This document shows positions 15,270 through 25,359 of a stretch of DNA of 35,632 nucleotides, one piece after another; position 1 is the first letter of the stretch; every line of letters starts with the position of its first letter. Below the pieces are notes generated by a model. That model made no database searches and had not been told where the DNA came from. It saw nothing but the letters and a program-made list of their open reading frames with translations. Source of the stretch: Candidatus Pseudoscillospira faecavium (GTDB taxonomy: Bacteria > Bacillota > Clostridia > Oscillospirales > Oscillospiraceae); the NCBI GenBank assembly GCA_904420565.1, contig CAJFVV010000049.1:1-35632 (forward strand), given 5' to 3'. Both the position numbers and the translations under genes were made by a program.

Positions 15270-15782
15270 ATGAAATTTTCGCAGGGCGCACTGATCATGT
15301 ACGGCAGCACCGGCGTTTGCCGGGTGGAAAGCATTGCGCCCATGCCGGGCAGCCATGGTGCCGAAAAAGAGCGCCTCTACTATAAGCTCTCTCCTCTGTT
15401 TGGCAGCGGCGTCATTTATGTGCCGGTGGATACGCAGATCTATATGCGGCCGGTGATCAGCCGCCAGGAAGCACTGGAGCTGATTGCGCGCCTGCCGGAA
15501 CTGCGGGAGGACCACAGTCTGGATACTGCCGACCGTCACAGCCTCGGCGCCGTATATCAGGCCCGTATCCAATCCCACGATTGCGAAACCTTGGCACAGC
15601 TGATCAAATCCCTTTATCTGAAACAGCAGGCAGAAACGTCTGCCGGAAAGCATCCATATAAAATAGATCAGGACTATCTGAAAAAAGCAGCGGAGCTGCT
15701 GCACAGCGAATTGGCCTGTGCGCTGGAAATCGACGTGGCCGACGTGCCGCAATTCATCCAATCGCAGCTGCAAAAAGCATAA
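15270..15782 (+). CDS. CarD-like / TRCF-domain transcription regulator
   Basis: This 170-residue protein has an N-terminal CarD/TRCF RNA-polymerase-interaction domain (residues 1-60: FSQGALIMYGSTGVCRVESI, then YYKLSPLFGSGVIYVPVD), a Tudor-like barrel that binds the beta subunit. A helical C-terminal domain follows (about 66-165: SRQEALELIARLPEL, then CETLAQLIKSLYLKQQ, then KIDQDYLKKAAELLHSELACAL). CarD-family proteins bind RNA polymerase at promoters and tune open-complex formation, often for rRNA and stress genes. GGGGG sits 9 nt before the ATG. Its own transcript begins with a strong terminator hairpin, so the gene may be attenuated. A bidirectional terminator follows. Confidence 0.88.
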   Translation: MKFSQGALIMYGSTGVCRVESIAPMPGSHGAEKERLYYKLSPLFGSGVIYVPVDTQIYMRPVISRQEALELIARLPELREDHSLDTADRHSLGAVYQARIQSHDCETLAQLIKSLYLKQQAETSAGKHPYKIDQDYLKKAAELLHSELACALEIDVADVPQFIQSQLQKA

Positions 15783-15786
15783 AAAG

Positions 15787-15825
15787 CCCGATGTGCCGTC
15801 CTGCCGGAACAGCACATCGGGTTTT
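15787..15825. terminator. Bidirectional terminator, CarD-like gene / mtnN
   Basis: Perfect 10-bp arms CCCGATGTGC (15787-15796) and GCACATCGGG (15812-15821), followed by TTTT on the plus strand and preceded by AAAAAG, which gives CTTTTT on the minus strand. It ends at the stop codons of both convergent genes. Confidence 0.85.
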
Positions 15826-16538
15826 CACATATCTCCAAAAGCCAGCGCTTTCTCTTCCCAGGCATGCAAAAGGCGCAGCGTAATCTTTCCTGCCACTTCA
15901 GATGCTTTGATGCAATTCTGTTCGAAAACCTGCTGCCCCTCATGATCCGGCGTATCCGTAATGGTACGGACGGCGAAAAAGGGCACCTTATTGACATAAC
16001 ACACATGGGCAACGCCCGCTGTTTCCATATCTGCCGCCAGCGGCGCATATGCAGATTGAACTGCGGCACGCGCCGTTCCTTCCACAAACTGTTCTCCGCT
16101 TACAAGAGGTCCAAAAGCAACCGACTGCTCTCCCGCAAATAGTTCTCTGGATAACTCCAGCAGCCTGCCGTCCACCGGAAACCAAGCCGAAGGCATCCAT
16201 GGATGGTATTCCGTCAGAATTTCCTGCTCCACGTCATAATAGGCCGTCTTTGTGGCAATAACCGTGTCAAAACAATGCAGATGCTCTGCCACAGCCCCTG
16301 CGGTTCCGGCATTGATGATGCATGCGGTCTGAAAAGCATCGACAAGAAGCTGCGCCGCAATTGCTGCATTGACTTTGCAGACGCCGCTGTAGACTGCAAC
16401 TGCACGAATCGTTCCGATCATCCCCTGATGAAACGTCAACATGGCTTTTTCCACCGCGCACTCCTCCTGCAGCACTTGCAAAAACGGCGCCAGTTCTTCT
16501 TCGCTGGCGCAGAGAATCCCCACCGGTTTCATACCCAT
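15825..16538 (-). CDS. mtnN: 5'-methylthioadenosine/S-adenosylhomocysteine nucleosidase
   Basis: This enzyme hydrolyses MTA and SAH to adenine and the thioribose or ribosyl-homocysteine, recycling by-products of SAM use. The fold begins MGMKPVGILCASEEEL, with the conserved acid near residue 14. Next come IINAGTAGAV, then ADMETAGVAHVCYVNKVPFFAVRTITDTPD, which holds the ribose-binding Glu and the catalytic Asp. I start at the ATG at 16538 (237 residues), or equally the ATG at 16532, because AGGGGA lies immediately upstream. The longer frame to 16586 would translate a terminator hairpin. No promoter fits between that hairpin and the start, so transcription may depend on read-through from glgP. 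Confidence 0.88.
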   Translation of the reverse strand: MGMKPVGILCASEEELAPFLQVLQEECAVEKAMLTFHQGMIGTIRAVAVYSGVCKVNAAIAAQLLVDAFQTACIINAGTAGAVAEHLHCFDTVIATKTAYYDVEQEILTEYHPWMPSAWFPVDGRLLELSRELFAGEQSVAFGPLVSGEQFVEGTARAAVQSAYAPLAADMETAGVAHVCYVNKVPFFAVRTITDTPDHEGQQVFEQNCIKASEVAGKITLRLLHAWEEKALAFGDM

Positions 16539-16562
16539 TCTTCCCCTCAAAAACAAATTGGA

Positions 16563-16608
16563 CAGGCCACCCGCAAAGCGCTCCAAGACGCTTTCTGCGG
16601 GCGGCCTG
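16563..16608 (-). terminator. Terminator-like hairpin after glgP
   Basis: Long imperfect arms (CAGGCCACCCGC at 16563-16574 with GCGGGCGGCCTG at 16597-16608, one mismatch, extended inward by AAAGCG/CGCTTT). On the minus strand it is followed after 5 nt by AATTTGTTTTT, a weaker U tract; on the plus strand T6 follows at once. It ends the glycogen operon, possibly leakily. Confidence 0.7.
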
Positions 16609-16645
16609 CTTTTTTCTGCACTTTGCCCCGACTGCAGAGTGCGTT

Positions 16646-19072
16646 TTATTTATGATTTACATGCCAGATATTGTCTGCATACTCCGCAACGCTGCGGTCT
16701 GCGGCAAAAATACCGCTGCGCGCAATGTTGTGCAAAGACATTCTGTTCCACTGCATGCGGTCGTGATACGTTTCCACCATGCGGCGCTCAGCATCACAGT
16801 AGGCTGCGAAGTCCGCCAGAAGCATATAATCATCCGCCGTGCCATAGCGGTTATACAGCAGGCGCTCATACAGCTCATCATAGCGGACACCACCGAAGCC
16901 ATCGCGGATTTGATCCAGAACACGGTGCAGCACACCATCGCGCTGGTAAAACAGCGCCGGATCGTAGCCGCCGCGTTTGAGATCCTCCACTTCATCGGCG
17001 TGAAGGCCGAAAAGGAACATATTTTCATCGCCCAAAACATCGTGCATTTCCACATTGGCACCATCCAGCGTGCCGATGGTCAGCGCGCCGTTCATCATAA
17101 ATTTCATATTGCCGGTGCCGGACGCCTCTTTGCCGGCTGTGGAAATCTGCTGCGACACCTCCGCCGCAGGCATCAGTTTTTCTGCTAAAGACACGCAGTA
17201 ATTTTCCAAAAAGACCACTTGCAGCCGGTCCTTACACAGCGGGTCGTTGTTGATCTGCTGCGCAAGAGAATTGATCAGGCGGATAATATCCTTTGCCACC
17301 TGATAGCCCGGCGCAGCTTTTGCCCCAAACAGATACACATGGGGCGTGAACTCCATATCGGGATGATCCTGCAGCTGCTGATAGCTGGCAATAATCTGCA
17401 TCACATTGAGCAGCTGGCGCTTATACTCATGCAGGCGCTTGACCTGCACATCGAAGATAGCGTCGGTATTCAGCACCACACCGCTGATGCGCTTGATATA
17501 GGCTGCAAAAGCATTTTTATTGTCCTGTTTGATGGTCTCCAGCCGCGCTAAAACCTGCGTATCATCGGCATAGTCGCCCAGCTTCCGCAATGCCAGCGGC
17601 TTCAAAAGATAGCTGTCTCCACCCGTCAGTTCCCGAATCAGGCGGTCAAGCCCCGGATTGCTCTGGGAAAGCCAGCGGCGGTGGTCAATGCCGTTGGTCA
17701 CATTCTTGAATTTGGCAGGCTCCATTTGGCAGGCTTCCGCAAACACATCATTGCGCAGAATTTCCGTGTGCAGGCCGGACACACCGTTGACCGCGCTGCC
17801 GCCCGCAATGCACAAATTCGCCATGCGCACCTCGCCGCCCCAGACCACTGCCATCTTTTCTGTGATGGCACTGTTGTGATGGAAGAATTCTTCCACCCGC
17901 TTTTGATAGCGGTGGCCGATTTCATCGATGATCTGCCAGATGCGGGGAAGCAGGGTTTCCAGCAAAGACTGCGGCCAGCGCTCCAGCGCCTCGGCCAGAA
18001 CCGTATGGTTGGTATAGGCCACAGCATTTCTCGTGATCTCCCAGGATTCATCCCAGGAATAACCTGCCTCATCCATCAGAATCCGCATCAGCTCCGGAAT
18101 GACCATGGCCGGATGGGTATCGTTGATTTGAATGATATTCTTTTCATGGAAATTCTTCAGCGTTCCATAATTTTCCAAATGCTTGCGCACCATGGACTGC
18201 ACCGTGGCAGAAACAAAGAAATACTGCTGCTTCAGGCGCAGAGATTTTCCCTCAATATGCTCATCATTGGGATAGAGAATCTTTGTAATCGTCTGTGCCA
18301 TGGTCTGCTCTTCCGTGGCGCGGACATACTGTCCGGAAGAAAACAGTGCCATATCCAACGTGCGGGGCGAGCGTGCCTCCCACAGGCGCAGCGTGTTTAC
18401 ATGGTCCGTGCCATAGCCTGCAATTTCCATATCGCAGGGAATTGCGATCACCGTGCTGTAATCCTCATGCACCACATGCAGATGGCCATTGTGCCACACC
18501 TCGCGCAGTTTGCCGCCGAAATGCACCTCCTCGCGCTCCTCCGGCTTGCGGATCAGCCAGGCGCCGCCCATAGCCTTCCAGTCATCAGGCAGCTCCACCT
18601 GCTGGCCGTCCACAATACGCTGCTTAAAAATTCCCAAATCATAGCACAGAGAATAGCCTGTGGCAGGAATATCCAGCGTAGTCATGGAATCCAGATAACA
18701 GGCGGCCAGGCGGCCCAGGCCGCCGTTGCCCAAACCGGCATCCGGTTCCATTTCGAAAATATCTGCGGGTTTGAACCCCATTTTTTCAATGGCGCCGTTC
18801 ATCGCATCCAAAACGCCGAGATTATAAGCGTTTTTCATCAGGCTGCGGCCCATTAAAAACTCCAAGGACAGGTAATGCACCTGCCGCTCGTGGCCGCGCT
18901 GCACCTGCTCGGCAGTTTCTGCGCCATGCAGCGCCATCATATCGCGCAGCACCAGGGCGCAGGCTTTGAACAAATACTCTTCGTTCACATCCTTTGCCGA
19001 AATGCCGTAATGCAGGCGCAGCTTGCCCCGAATTGCTTCTTCCATGTCTGTAATCGTATAAATTTGCTGCAT
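16646..19072 (-). CDS. glgP: Glycogen/maltodextrin phosphorylase
   Basis: This enzyme splits alpha-1,4-glucan with phosphate to release glucose-1-phosphate. Its 808 residues are the full length for the family. The PLP-binding lysine is Lys657 in GTGNMKFMMNGALTIGTLDGAN. Other family blocks are LSLEFLMGRSL, GNGGLGRLAACYLDS, NDTHPAMVIPELMRIL, YTNHTVLAEALERW and VKRLHEYKRQLLNVM. It is the last glycogen gene, 73 bp downstream of glgA. A terminator hairpin lies in that gap and no separate promoter is visible, so its level relative to the synthesis genes probably depends on read-through. The start is the ATG after GAGGAA. Confidence 0.96.
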   Translation of the reverse strand: MQQIYTITDMEEAIRGKLRLHYGISAKDVNEEYLFKACALVLRDMMALHGAETAEQVQRGHERQVHYLSLEFLMGRSLMKNAYNLGVLDAMNGAIEKMGFKPADIFEMEPDAGLGNGGLGRLAACYLDSMTTLDIPATGYSLCYDLGIFKQRIVDGQQVELPDDWKAMGGAWLIRKPEEREEVHFGGKLREVWHNGHLHVVHEDYSTVIAIPCDMEIAGYGTDHVNTLRLWEARSPRTLDMALFSSGQYVRATEEQTMAQTITKILYPNDEHIEGKSLRLKQQYFFVSATVQSMVRKHLENYGTLKNFHEKNIIQINDTHPAMVIPELMRILMDEAGYSWDESWEITRNAVAYTNHTVLAEALERWPQSLLETLLPRIWQIIDEIGHRYQKRVEEFFHHNSAITEKMAVVWGGEVRMANLCIAGGSAVNGVSGLHTEILRNDVFAEACQMEPAKFKNVTNGIDHRRWLSQSNPGLDRLIRELTGGDSYLLKPLALRKLGDYADDTQVLARLETIKQDNKNAFAAYIKRISGVVLNTDAIFDVQVKRLHEYKRQLLNVMQIIASYQQLQDHPDMEFTPHVYLFGAKAAPGYQVAKDIIRLINSLAQQINNDPLCKDRLQVVFLENYCVSLAEKLMPAAEVSQQISTAGKEASGTGNMKFMMNGALTIGTLDGANVEMHDVLGDENMFLFGLHADEVEDLKRGGYDPALFYQRDGVLHRVLDQIRDGFGGVRYDELYERLLYNRYGTADDYMLLADFAAYCDAERRMVETYHDRMQWNRMSLHNIARSGIFAADRSVAEYADNIWHVNHK

Positions 19073-19104
19073 AGAGAGTTCCTCACTTATGATTCAAAAT
19101 AAAC

Positions 19105-19125
19105 GGGGGTCCGGAACGGACCCCC
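19105..19125 (-). terminator. Terminator or attenuator between glgA and glgP
   Basis: Perfect 9-bp arms GGGGGTCCG (19105-19113) and CGGACCCCC (19117-19125) with a 3-nt loop. Reading leftwards it is followed by GTTTATTTTG. It sits in the 73-bp leader of glgP with no promoter after it. Confidence 0.75.
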
Positions 19126-19145
19126 ATCGCTTCCCTGGAAAAGGC

Positions 19146-20582
19146 TCAGCCGTTGCGAATCTGTTCGTAAATGCGGTGGTATTCCGCAGCGCTGCGGCCC
19201 CAGCTGAAATCCTCGGTCATAGCGCGTTCCTGCAGTGTCCGGAAAGCCTCTTTGTCGTTCCAGAACAAATTGGCAGCTTCACGCACCACATACCACATAT
19301 CGCCGGCATTGTAGTTGGCAAAGGTAAATCCATTGCCGCCGCAGCACCACTCTTCGTAGGGATGCACCGTATCCTTCAAGCCGCCGGTTTCCCGCACAAT
19401 GGGCAGTGTGCCGTAGCGCATGGCGATCATCTGGCTCAGGCCGCAGGGTTCGCTTTTAGACGGCATCAGGAACATATCCGCGCCGGAATAGATGCGCATG
19501 GACGTAGCTTCATTGTATTCAATGCGCGCCGCCAGCATGCCGGGGAACCGGTACTGGGCGTTGCTGAAAAATTCCTCATACTGCCAGTCACCCTTGCCCA
19601 ACAGCACAAACTGAATGCCAATATCCATCATACCATCCAGCGTTTCGCAAATCAGATCAAAGCCCTTGTGGGACACCAAACGGCTGACCACCGCCACAAT
19701 CGGCAGATTGGGATCTTCCTGCAGCCCCATTTCCCGCTGCAGCGCCGCCTTGCACGCCGCTTTTCCGCTCAGATCATCCACTGAATAATTCTGCACAATC
19801 TGTCGGTCATGGGCCGGGTCATAGCGCAGGGTATCGATGCCATTGAGCACACCGTGGAGTTTCCAATCGCACATATTCATCACGCCCTCCATGCCGTGGG
19901 CGTAATAGGAATATTTCAGTTCCTGGGCATAGGTTGGGCTGACGGTCGTCACAGCGTCACTGGTGAGCAGTGCGCCTTTGAGCAGATTCACATCGCCGGA
20001 AAAAGCGATGGTGCCCCCGTCATACCAGCCGCAGGGCAGTCCAAACAAATCTTCCAGTGTTTCTCGGCCATAGCGTCCCTGATACTCAATATTATGCACC
20101 GTGAACACGGTACGGATGCTGCGCAGCACATCCCAGCGCACCGCATCATCAGACAAATAGATCGGCACCAGCGCGGTCTGCCAGTCATTGCAGTGGATTA
20201 CTTCAGGCATAAAGTCCAAGTGCGTCAGCAGTGACACCACTGTACGGGAAAAATAGGCAAAGCGTTCACCGTCATCGTAATACCCATAAAGATCGGGGCG
20301 GGCAAAATAATGCTCGTTATCCACGAAATAATAGGTTACGCCGTCCTTGCGGCAGCGAAACAGGCCGCAGTACAAATTGCGCCAGGCAAGAGTGATGTAA
20401 ATATATTTTACGAATTCCAGCTCTTCAATATACTTTTCCGCCACTGTCTGATACAGAGGCAGAATAACAGCCACTTCGTCGCCGCCGGCTGCCAGCGCCT
20501 GGGGAAGACTTCCGGCCACATCTGCAAGGCCGCCGGTCTTGCAAAAGGGAACGCATTCGCTCGTTACGAATAATACCTTCAT
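19146..20582 (-). CDS. glgA: Glycogen synthase, ADP-glucose dependent (GT5)
   Basis: This enzyme adds glucose from ADP-glucose to the growing alpha-1,4-glucan. Its 478 residues are typical of bacterial GT5 enzymes. The N-terminal ADP-glucose-binding motif is KTGGLADVAGSLPQAL (Lys15). Conserved blocks are DWQTALVPIYL, FTVHNIEYQGRYG, TVSPTYAQEL, GVLNGIDTLRYDP, VSRLVSHKGFDL and the C-terminal PSKSEPCGLSQMIAMRYGTLPIVRETGGLKDTV, which contains the conserved Glu of the second Rossmann domain. GGAGGA lies 5 nt before the ATG. The 166-bp gap from glgD may contain a secondary promoter. Confidence 0.96.
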   Translation of the reverse strand: MKVLFVTSECVPFCKTGGLADVAGSLPQALAAGGDEVAVILPLYQTVAEKYIEELEFVKYIYITLAWRNLYCGLFRCRKDGVTYYFVDNEHYFARPDLYGYYDDGERFAYFSRTVVSLLTHLDFMPEVIHCNDWQTALVPIYLSDDAVRWDVLRSIRTVFTVHNIEYQGRYGRETLEDLFGLPCGWYDGGTIAFSGDVNLLKGALLTSDAVTTVSPTYAQELKYSYYAHGMEGVMNMCDWKLHGVLNGIDTLRYDPAHDRQIVQNYSVDDLSGKAACKAALQREMGLQEDPNLPIVAVVSRLVSHKGFDLICETLDGMMDIGIQFVLLGKGDWQYEEFFSNAQYRFPGMLAARIEYNEATSMRIYSGADMFLMPSKSEPCGLSQMIAMRYGTLPIVRETGGLKDTVHPYEEWCCGGNGFTFANYNAGDMWYVVREAANLFWNDKEAFRTLQERAMTEDFSWGRSAAEYHRIYEQIRNG

Positions 20583-20748
20583 GTTTTCCTCCGATCTTTT
20601 GCCGCATCACGTTTTTATAACGCGGTGCGCCAGCGTTTTTATTATATCAATTCAACAGATGGGATACGAGTGCTTTTTTCCACAAAATTCCAACTTTTTG
20701 CAGAAATAAATTTCTCATTCTCGCTAATTCAAAGGAAAATTTCGTACA
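20583..20748 (-). promoter_or_regulatory. glgD-glgA gap with a possible internal promoter
   Basis: On the minus strand a consensus TATAAT lies at 20641-20646 (GATATAATAAA), about 59 nt before the glgA ATG. No good -35 exists at 16-18 nt, so it is either weak or activator-dependent. The leader after it could form a hairpin with arms AACGC and GCGTT. No terminator is seen after glgD. Confidence 0.4.
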
Positions 20749-21852
20749 TTAAACGACACCGAACTTCGATATCGCCAGGGGATAACTGCTGTGTCCCATC
20801 AGCATGCGATTTTCATTCACCGTTACATTTTTATCTGCGATGGCATAGCGCAGCGTTGCGCCGGCGTGAATCACAGTGTCCTGCATCAGAATACAGCCGT
20901 TGATTTTGGCGCCTTTTTCCACATGCACGCCGCGGAACAAAATGCTGTTGACCACCTCTCCCTCAATAATGCAGCCGTCAGAAATCAGGGAGTTGATACA
21001 GTGGCTTTTAGGGCCATAATAGGTGGATGCGTCACTGCGGTCTTTTGTGCGGATGGGGCGCTCCGGAATAAACAGGTCTGCGCGGACGCTGCTGTTGAGC
21101 AGCTCCATGCTGCGGGCATAATACTCCGCCACAGACATAATGCGTGCTGCATATCCCTGAAAAACATATGCATGCAGCTTCAAACGATTCCTCCTGCTCT
21201 GCAGAACCGCTCTGTGAAAACTGTATTCATTGTGGCCGTCGCATTCGGCAATCAGTTCCAGCAGCAGCTTCTTGCCGATGATATAGACCTCCAGCCCGCT
21301 GTATCCGCCGGTAACAGCGCTGCGGCTGACCACATCTGTCACATCGCCCGCTTCGTTGATCATATAGGTAGTCGGATTTTCCGCCACATTGCCGGGCGCA
21401 CATACGCAAGTGATATCCGCACCGGAACGGATATGCTCTTCCAGCACATCTCCCAGGGGCATATTGCAAATCAACGCACCATTGGCCAGCACCACATATT
21501 CCTGGCGAATACGCTGCACATAGCTCTCCACTGAGGCAAGCGCTTCCATTTTCCCGCGGAAAGGACGGCTGGGATCACTCTTCGGCACCGATGGAAGCAG
21601 CCGCAGTCCGCCGTGTTTTCGGCTCAAATCCCAATCCTTTCCAGACCCCAGATGATCCAGCATACTTTGGTATTTATCCTGCAGGATGACACCTACATCC
21701 GTCACGCCGGCATTGACCATATTCGACAGCATAAAATCAATGATCCGGTAACGGGCCGCATAGGGAATAGAATCTGCCACGCGCTGCTCTACCAACGTCT
21801 GCAGCTTGGGGCACTGGCCATAGGCAAAAATGATACCATGCATCCGATTCAT
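20749..21852 (-). CDS. glgD: GlgD, non-catalytic subunit of glucose-1-phosphate adenylyltransferase
   Basis: This 367-residue paralogue of GlgC pairs with it in Bacillota ADP-glucose pyrophosphorylase and raises its activity. The nucleotide-binding loop is degenerate: [16 protein letters not shown] replaces the LAGGQGSRL of GlgC. The structural block [27 protein letters not shown] is kept. The C-terminal left-handed beta-helix is visible as hexapeptide-like repeats ([37 protein letters not shown]). The ATG overlaps the glgC stop by 4 bp (ATGA) and follows AAGGAGGTGG, so translation is coupled and 1:1 stoichiometry is plausible. Confidence 0.94.
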   Translation of the reverse strand: MNRMHGIIFAYGQCPKLQTLVEQRVADSIPYAARYRIIDFMLSNMVNAGVTDVGVILQDKYQSMLDHLGSGKDWDLSRKHGGLRLLPSVPKSDPSRPFRGKMEALASVESYVQRIRQEYVVLANGALICNMPLGDVLEEHIRSGADITCVCAPGNVAENPTTYMINEAGDVTDVVSRSAVTGGYSGLEVYIIGKKLLLELIAECDGHNEYSFHRAVLQSRRNRLKLHAYVFQGYAARIMSVAEYYARSMELLNSSVRADLFIPERPIRTKDRSDASTYYGPKSHCINSLISDGCIIEGEVVNSILFRGVHVEKGAKINGCILMQDTVIHAGATLRYAIADKNVTVNENRMLMGHSSYPLAISKFGVV

Positions 21853-23066
21853 TTTCTCGCCACCTCCTTGTGATCACGGTCAAGCATTTGATTGGGCGCC
21901 ACAGTCTCTTCCGCCGCAATTTCGCAAAACGGGCCAATCACCGCAATCCCCCATTTTTCCGGGTCTTCTGCCGTTTCCGGCGGTGCTCCCACCTTTGCAT
22001 GGGCGCCGACATGTGCGCCCTCACCCAAAATCGCATACTCTACAACCGCACCGGGCCCAATTACCACATTGGGCATTACCACACTGTAGCGCACACTGGC
22101 TCCTTCGCCAACAGTTACAGAGTGTGCCACTACCGAATTCTCCACAGAACCTTCGATAATACTGCCCTGGGTCACCACACTGTGGCTGACCACAGCCTGC
22201 TCCCCCAAATAGGCCGGCGCTTTTCTGGGAGCACGGGCATAAATCGGCCATTCCGTATCAAATACATCCAGCCCGTTGTTGCCAGCCAGCATATCCATAT
22301 TGGCATCCCACAGGCTGTCCAGCGTACCCACATCTTTCCAATAGCCGGAAAAACGATAGGCTACCATCTTTTTGCCGTCGCTCAGCATTTTGGGAATGAT
22401 ATTTTTGCCGAAATCGTTTTGAGATGTTTTATCCGCCTCATCTTCGATCAAATACTCCCGCAGCGCTTTCCAGGAAAAACAATAGATTCCCATGGAGGCC
22501 AAATTGCTCTTGGGTTCTTTTGGCTTTTCCTCAAATTCGACAATGTTATCTTCTTCATCCACATTCATAATGCCGAATCGGGGCGCCTCTGCCCACGGAA
22601 CCTCCATCACAGAAATGGTGCAGGCAGCACCGCTTTCCTTATGGCGGTTTACCATATTGGCATAATCCATTTTATAAATGTGGTCACCAGAAAGAATCAC
22701 CACATATTCCGGCTCATACAAATCGATAAACCCGATATTCTGATAAATGGCGTTGGCGGTTCCCTTGTACCAGGTACCCTGGTCTCCCTGTGCCACATAA
22801 GGCGGCAGAATATGTACGCCGCCGTCACTCTGGTCCAAATCCCACGGCTGGCCGCTGCCAATATAGCTGTTCAGTTCCAGCGGCTGATACTGGGTCAGCA
22901 CCCCCACTGTATCAATGCCGGAGTTGACACAGTTGGACAGGGGAAAATCAATGATGCGGTATTTTCCGCCAAAGGGGATTGCCGGCTTAGCCACCTTGCC
23001 CGTCAAGACATACAGGCGGCTGCCCTGGCCGCCTGCCAGGAGCATTGCAACAACTTGTTTCTTCAT
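21849..23066 (-). CDS. glgC: Glucose-1-phosphate adenylyltransferase, catalytic subunit
   Basis: This enzyme makes ADP-glucose from ATP and glucose-1-phosphate, the committed step of glycogen synthesis. In its 405 residues the catalytic loop [15 protein letters not shown] is at 8-22. It is followed by [47 protein letters not shown], the sugar-phosphate-binding [10 protein letters not shown] and later [22 protein letters not shown]-terminal beta-helix carries repeats such as [35 protein letters not shown]. It overlaps glgB by 4 bp upstream and glgD by 4 bp downstream. Confidence 0.96.
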   Translation of the reverse strand: MKKQVVAMLLAGGQGSRLYVLTGKVAKPAIPFGGKYRIIDFPLSNCVNSGIDTVGVLTQYQPLELNSYIGSGQPWDLDQSDGGVHILPPYVAQGDQGTWYKGTANAIYQNIGFIDLYEPEYVVILSGDHIYKMDYANMVNRHKESGAACTISVMEVPWAEAPRFGIMNVDEEDNIVEFEEKPKEPKSNLASMGIYCFSWKALREYLIEDEADKTSQNDFGKNIIPKMLSDGKKMVAYRFSGYWKDVGTLDSLWDANMDMLAGNNGLDVFDTEWPIYARAPRKAPAYLGEQAVVSHSVVTQGSIIEGSVENSVVAHSVTVGEGASVRYSVVMPNVVIGPGAVVEYAILGEGAHVGAHAKVGAPPETAEDPEKWGIAVIGPFCEIAAEETVAPNQMLDRDHKEVARK

Positions 23067-25051
23067 CGTTTGCCAATCCTTTCCTCTTGATTACGCTTCT
23101 TGCCGGGAGCTTGTTTTACGGTGATCAACTTTTGATTCACAGTTTTATTTTTGGGCATACGCAGATATCCTTCCCCATGCAGCACAACACCAGCCATGGG
23201 CGGAATGGTGACGGCAATGCTGCAGGGATGTCCATGAGAGGGGATCCATTCCGTCCGCACCGGTTTGGGATTACCTGCGCCTGTGCCGCCGAATTCCAGC
23301 GCATCGGAATTAAAAATTTCCCGGTACTCCTTTTTCTGCGGCACGCCAAAGCGGTATTCCCGCCGTTCCACCGGTGAGAAATTCACCACACAGACAACCT
23401 CTTTTCCCCGCTTGTCCTTGCGCAGAAACACCACCACATTATTGCTGTTGTCATCTGCCACAATCCACTCGAAGCCTTCCCAGGAAAAATCTACTTCCCA
23501 CAATTCTTTTGTGTCCAAATAAAAACGGTTTGCCGCTTTGAAAAATGCGTGAAGCTGCTGGTGCAGCGGCTCTTTCAGCAAAAACCAATCCAGCTGGTCC
23601 TCATAATGCCACTCATTGATCTGGCCCAGTTCCGCCCCCATAAACAGCAGCTTTTTGCCCGGATGCATCAAAATATAGGAATAAAAAGCGCGCACTCCCG
23701 CAGCTTTTTGTATTTCATCCCCAGGCATTTTCCCCATCAGCGAGCCCTTCATATGCACCACCTCATCATGGGAAATCGGCAGCACAAAATTCTCTGAAAA
23801 AGCATACATAAAGGAAAATGTCACATCCCGGTGGTTATCCTTGCGGAAGAACGGATCCAACTTGATGTAATGGGTCATGTCGTTCATCCAGCCCATGTTC
23901 CATTTCAAATTGAAGCCAAGTCCCCCGGCATCTACCGGCCGGGACACCAGCGGCCAGGCCGTGGATTCCTCTGCAATCATCAGCACATCCGGATTGGTCC
24001 GGAAAGCCATTCGGTTCAGATCCTGCAAAAACGCGATAGCCTCCAGATTTTCTTTGCCGCCGCGGCTGTTGGGCGTCCACTGCCCATCGCGCCGGTCATA
24101 ATCAAGATACAGCATGGATGCCACGGCGTCTACCCGCAGCCCGTCAATATGATATTGCGTAATCCAGTACTCCGCAGAAGACAAAAGGAACGACTTAACT
24201 TCCGGCCGGTCGTAGTCAAACACCCGGGTTCCCCAGCCATAGTGCTCCCACTTTTTGGGGTCGCTGTATTCATAGCAGGGGCTGCCGTCAAATTCATACA
24301 GGCCGCATTCATCCTTGCAAAAGTGCGCCGGCACCCAGTCCAGCACCACACCAATGCCCGCCTGGTGGCACCGATCCACAAAATACATAAAATCCTTGGG
24401 CGTACCATAGCGGGAGGTCGGCGCAAAATAACCTGTGCATTGATAGCCCCAGGACGCATCCAGCGGATGCTCTGTCACCGGCAGCAGCTCAATAAAGTTG
24501 TATCCCATCTCCTTTACATAGGGCACCAGCTGCTCCGCCAGTTCCCGGTAACTGAGAGACGTTCCGTCTTCATGGCGCCGCCAGGATCCCAGGTGCACTT
24601 CATAGGCATTCATGGGGGATTCTCCGATCTTCTGTTTGCGGCGCTGCTCCCGGAACCCCTGATCATGCCACACATAACCTTCGATATCATAGAGTTTGGA
24701 AGCCGTACCTGGCCGGGTCTCCGCATGGAAGGCATAGGGATCGGCCTTCATATGCAGCTCACCGTCAGCTCCTGTTACCGCAAATTTGTAGAGGTCATAC
24801 TCCCGAAGGCCCGGGACAAAGCCCTCCCAAATCTCCCGCTCTACAATCTGCATGGGATTGGCTTCCGGATTCCACTGGTTGAAATCTCCCACAACAGAAA
24901 TGGCCTTTGCATGCGGTGCCCATGTGCGAAAGCGATAGCCTTCCACCCCGCTGCGCGTTTCGGCATGCGCGCCGAAAAATTCGTAGCCGCGCGTCATCGT
25001 TCCCTCGTGGAACACATGGCTGTTAAACGCCAAGCTGTCCTTTTTTCCCAT
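23063..25051 (-). CDS. glgB: 1,4-alpha-glucan branching enzyme (GH13)
   Basis: This enzyme transfers glucan segments to form alpha-1,6 branches. The ATG at 25051 (662 residues, [14 protein letters not shown]) is chosen because AAGGAG lies 8 nt upstream; the ATG at 25057 would leave only 2 nt. An N-terminal CBM48 domain ([26 protein letters not shown]) is followed by the GH13 barrel. Its motifs are [25 protein letters not shown] with nucleophile Asp308, LMIAEEST with acid Glu361, and [14 protein letters not shown]. The C-terminal beta domain is [24 protein letters not shown]. It is the first gene of the glycogen operon, with a 4-bp overlap into glgC. Confidence 0.96.
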   Translation of the reverse strand: MGKKDSLAFNSHVFHEGTMTRGYEFFGAHAETRSGVEGYRFRTWAPHAKAISVVGDFNQWNPEANPMQIVEREIWEGFVPGLREYDLYKFAVTGADGELHMKADPYAFHAETRPGTASKLYDIEGYVWHDQGFREQRRKQKIGESPMNAYEVHLGSWRRHEDGTSLSYRELAEQLVPYVKEMGYNFIELLPVTEHPLDASWGYQCTGYFAPTSRYGTPKDFMYFVDRCHQAGIGVVLDWVPAHFCKDECGLYEFDGSPCYEYSDPKKWEHYGWGTRVFDYDRPEVKSFLLSSAEYWITQYHIDGLRVDAVASMLYLDYDRRDGQWTPNSRGGKENLEAIAFLQDLNRMAFRTNPDVLMIAEESTAWPLVSRPVDAGGLGFNLKWNMGWMNDMTHYIKLDPFFRKDNHRDVTFSFMYAFSENFVLPISHDEVVHMKGSLMGKMPGDEIQKAAGVRAFYSYILMHPGKKLLFMGAELGQINEWHYEDQLDWFLLKEPLHQQLHAFFKAANRFYLDTKELWEVDFSWEGFEWIVADDNSNNVVVFLRKDKRGKEVVCVVNFSPVERREYRFGVPQKKEYREIFNSDALEFGGTGAGNPKPVRTEWIPSHGHPCSIAVTIPPMAGVVLHGEGYLRMPKNKTVNQKLITVKQAPGKKRNQEERIGKR

Positions 25052-25181
25052 GGTCATTGCTCCTTGTCCTTCTGTGCGCAATCAATGCGCCTGAAACCTC
25101 TATGAAAAATACGACATCTTTCTCGCATTTTCCATCTTTTTTACATAAACTTTCGCATAATTTCTTCTTGTGTTTGTACAA

Positions 25182-25210
25182 ATTATACAACCGCAATCAA
25201 AATCCGTCAA
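25182..25210 (-). promoter_or_regulatory. SigA promoter of the glycogen operon
   Basis: On the minus strand: TTGACG (25205-25210), a 17-nt spacer, and TATAAT (25182-25187). The leader is about 125 nt and carries a small hairpin GCGCA/TGCGC (25076-25090) just before the ribosome binding site. The 308-bp gap 25052-25359 holds this promoter, the leader and the exporter terminator, and no gene. Confidence 0.85.
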
Positions 25211-25305
25211 GGCAAAATGCCGGATTCTTTGCCCGTTAGAATGCACGAAAAATCCTTGAAATTTTTGCCATCTCCCGCCGAAAAGCATTCCCGCACAAGC
25301 AAAAT

Positions 25306-25336
25306 CCGCTGCCGCCGGGCACTCCGGCGGCAGCGG
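25306..25336 (-). terminator. Terminator of the ABC exporter operon
   Basis: Perfect 13-bp arms CCGCTGCCGCCGG (25306-25318) and CCGGCGGCAGCGG (25324-25336). On the minus strand ATTTTGCTT follows. It lies 23 nt after the stop of the second exporter gene. Confidence 0.85.
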
Positions 25337-25359
25337 CATTCTCAAATCCTGAACTGCTG

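Noticed and set aside
16539-16586. N-terminal extension of mtnN
   Set aside because: Its codons lie in the glgP terminator hairpin, and the family N-terminus begins at the ATG at 16538 or 16532.
25052-25359. A regulatory RNA in the glycogen operon leader
   Set aside because: Only one 5-bp hairpin is visible in the 125-nt leader, too little to support a riboswitch or attenuator.
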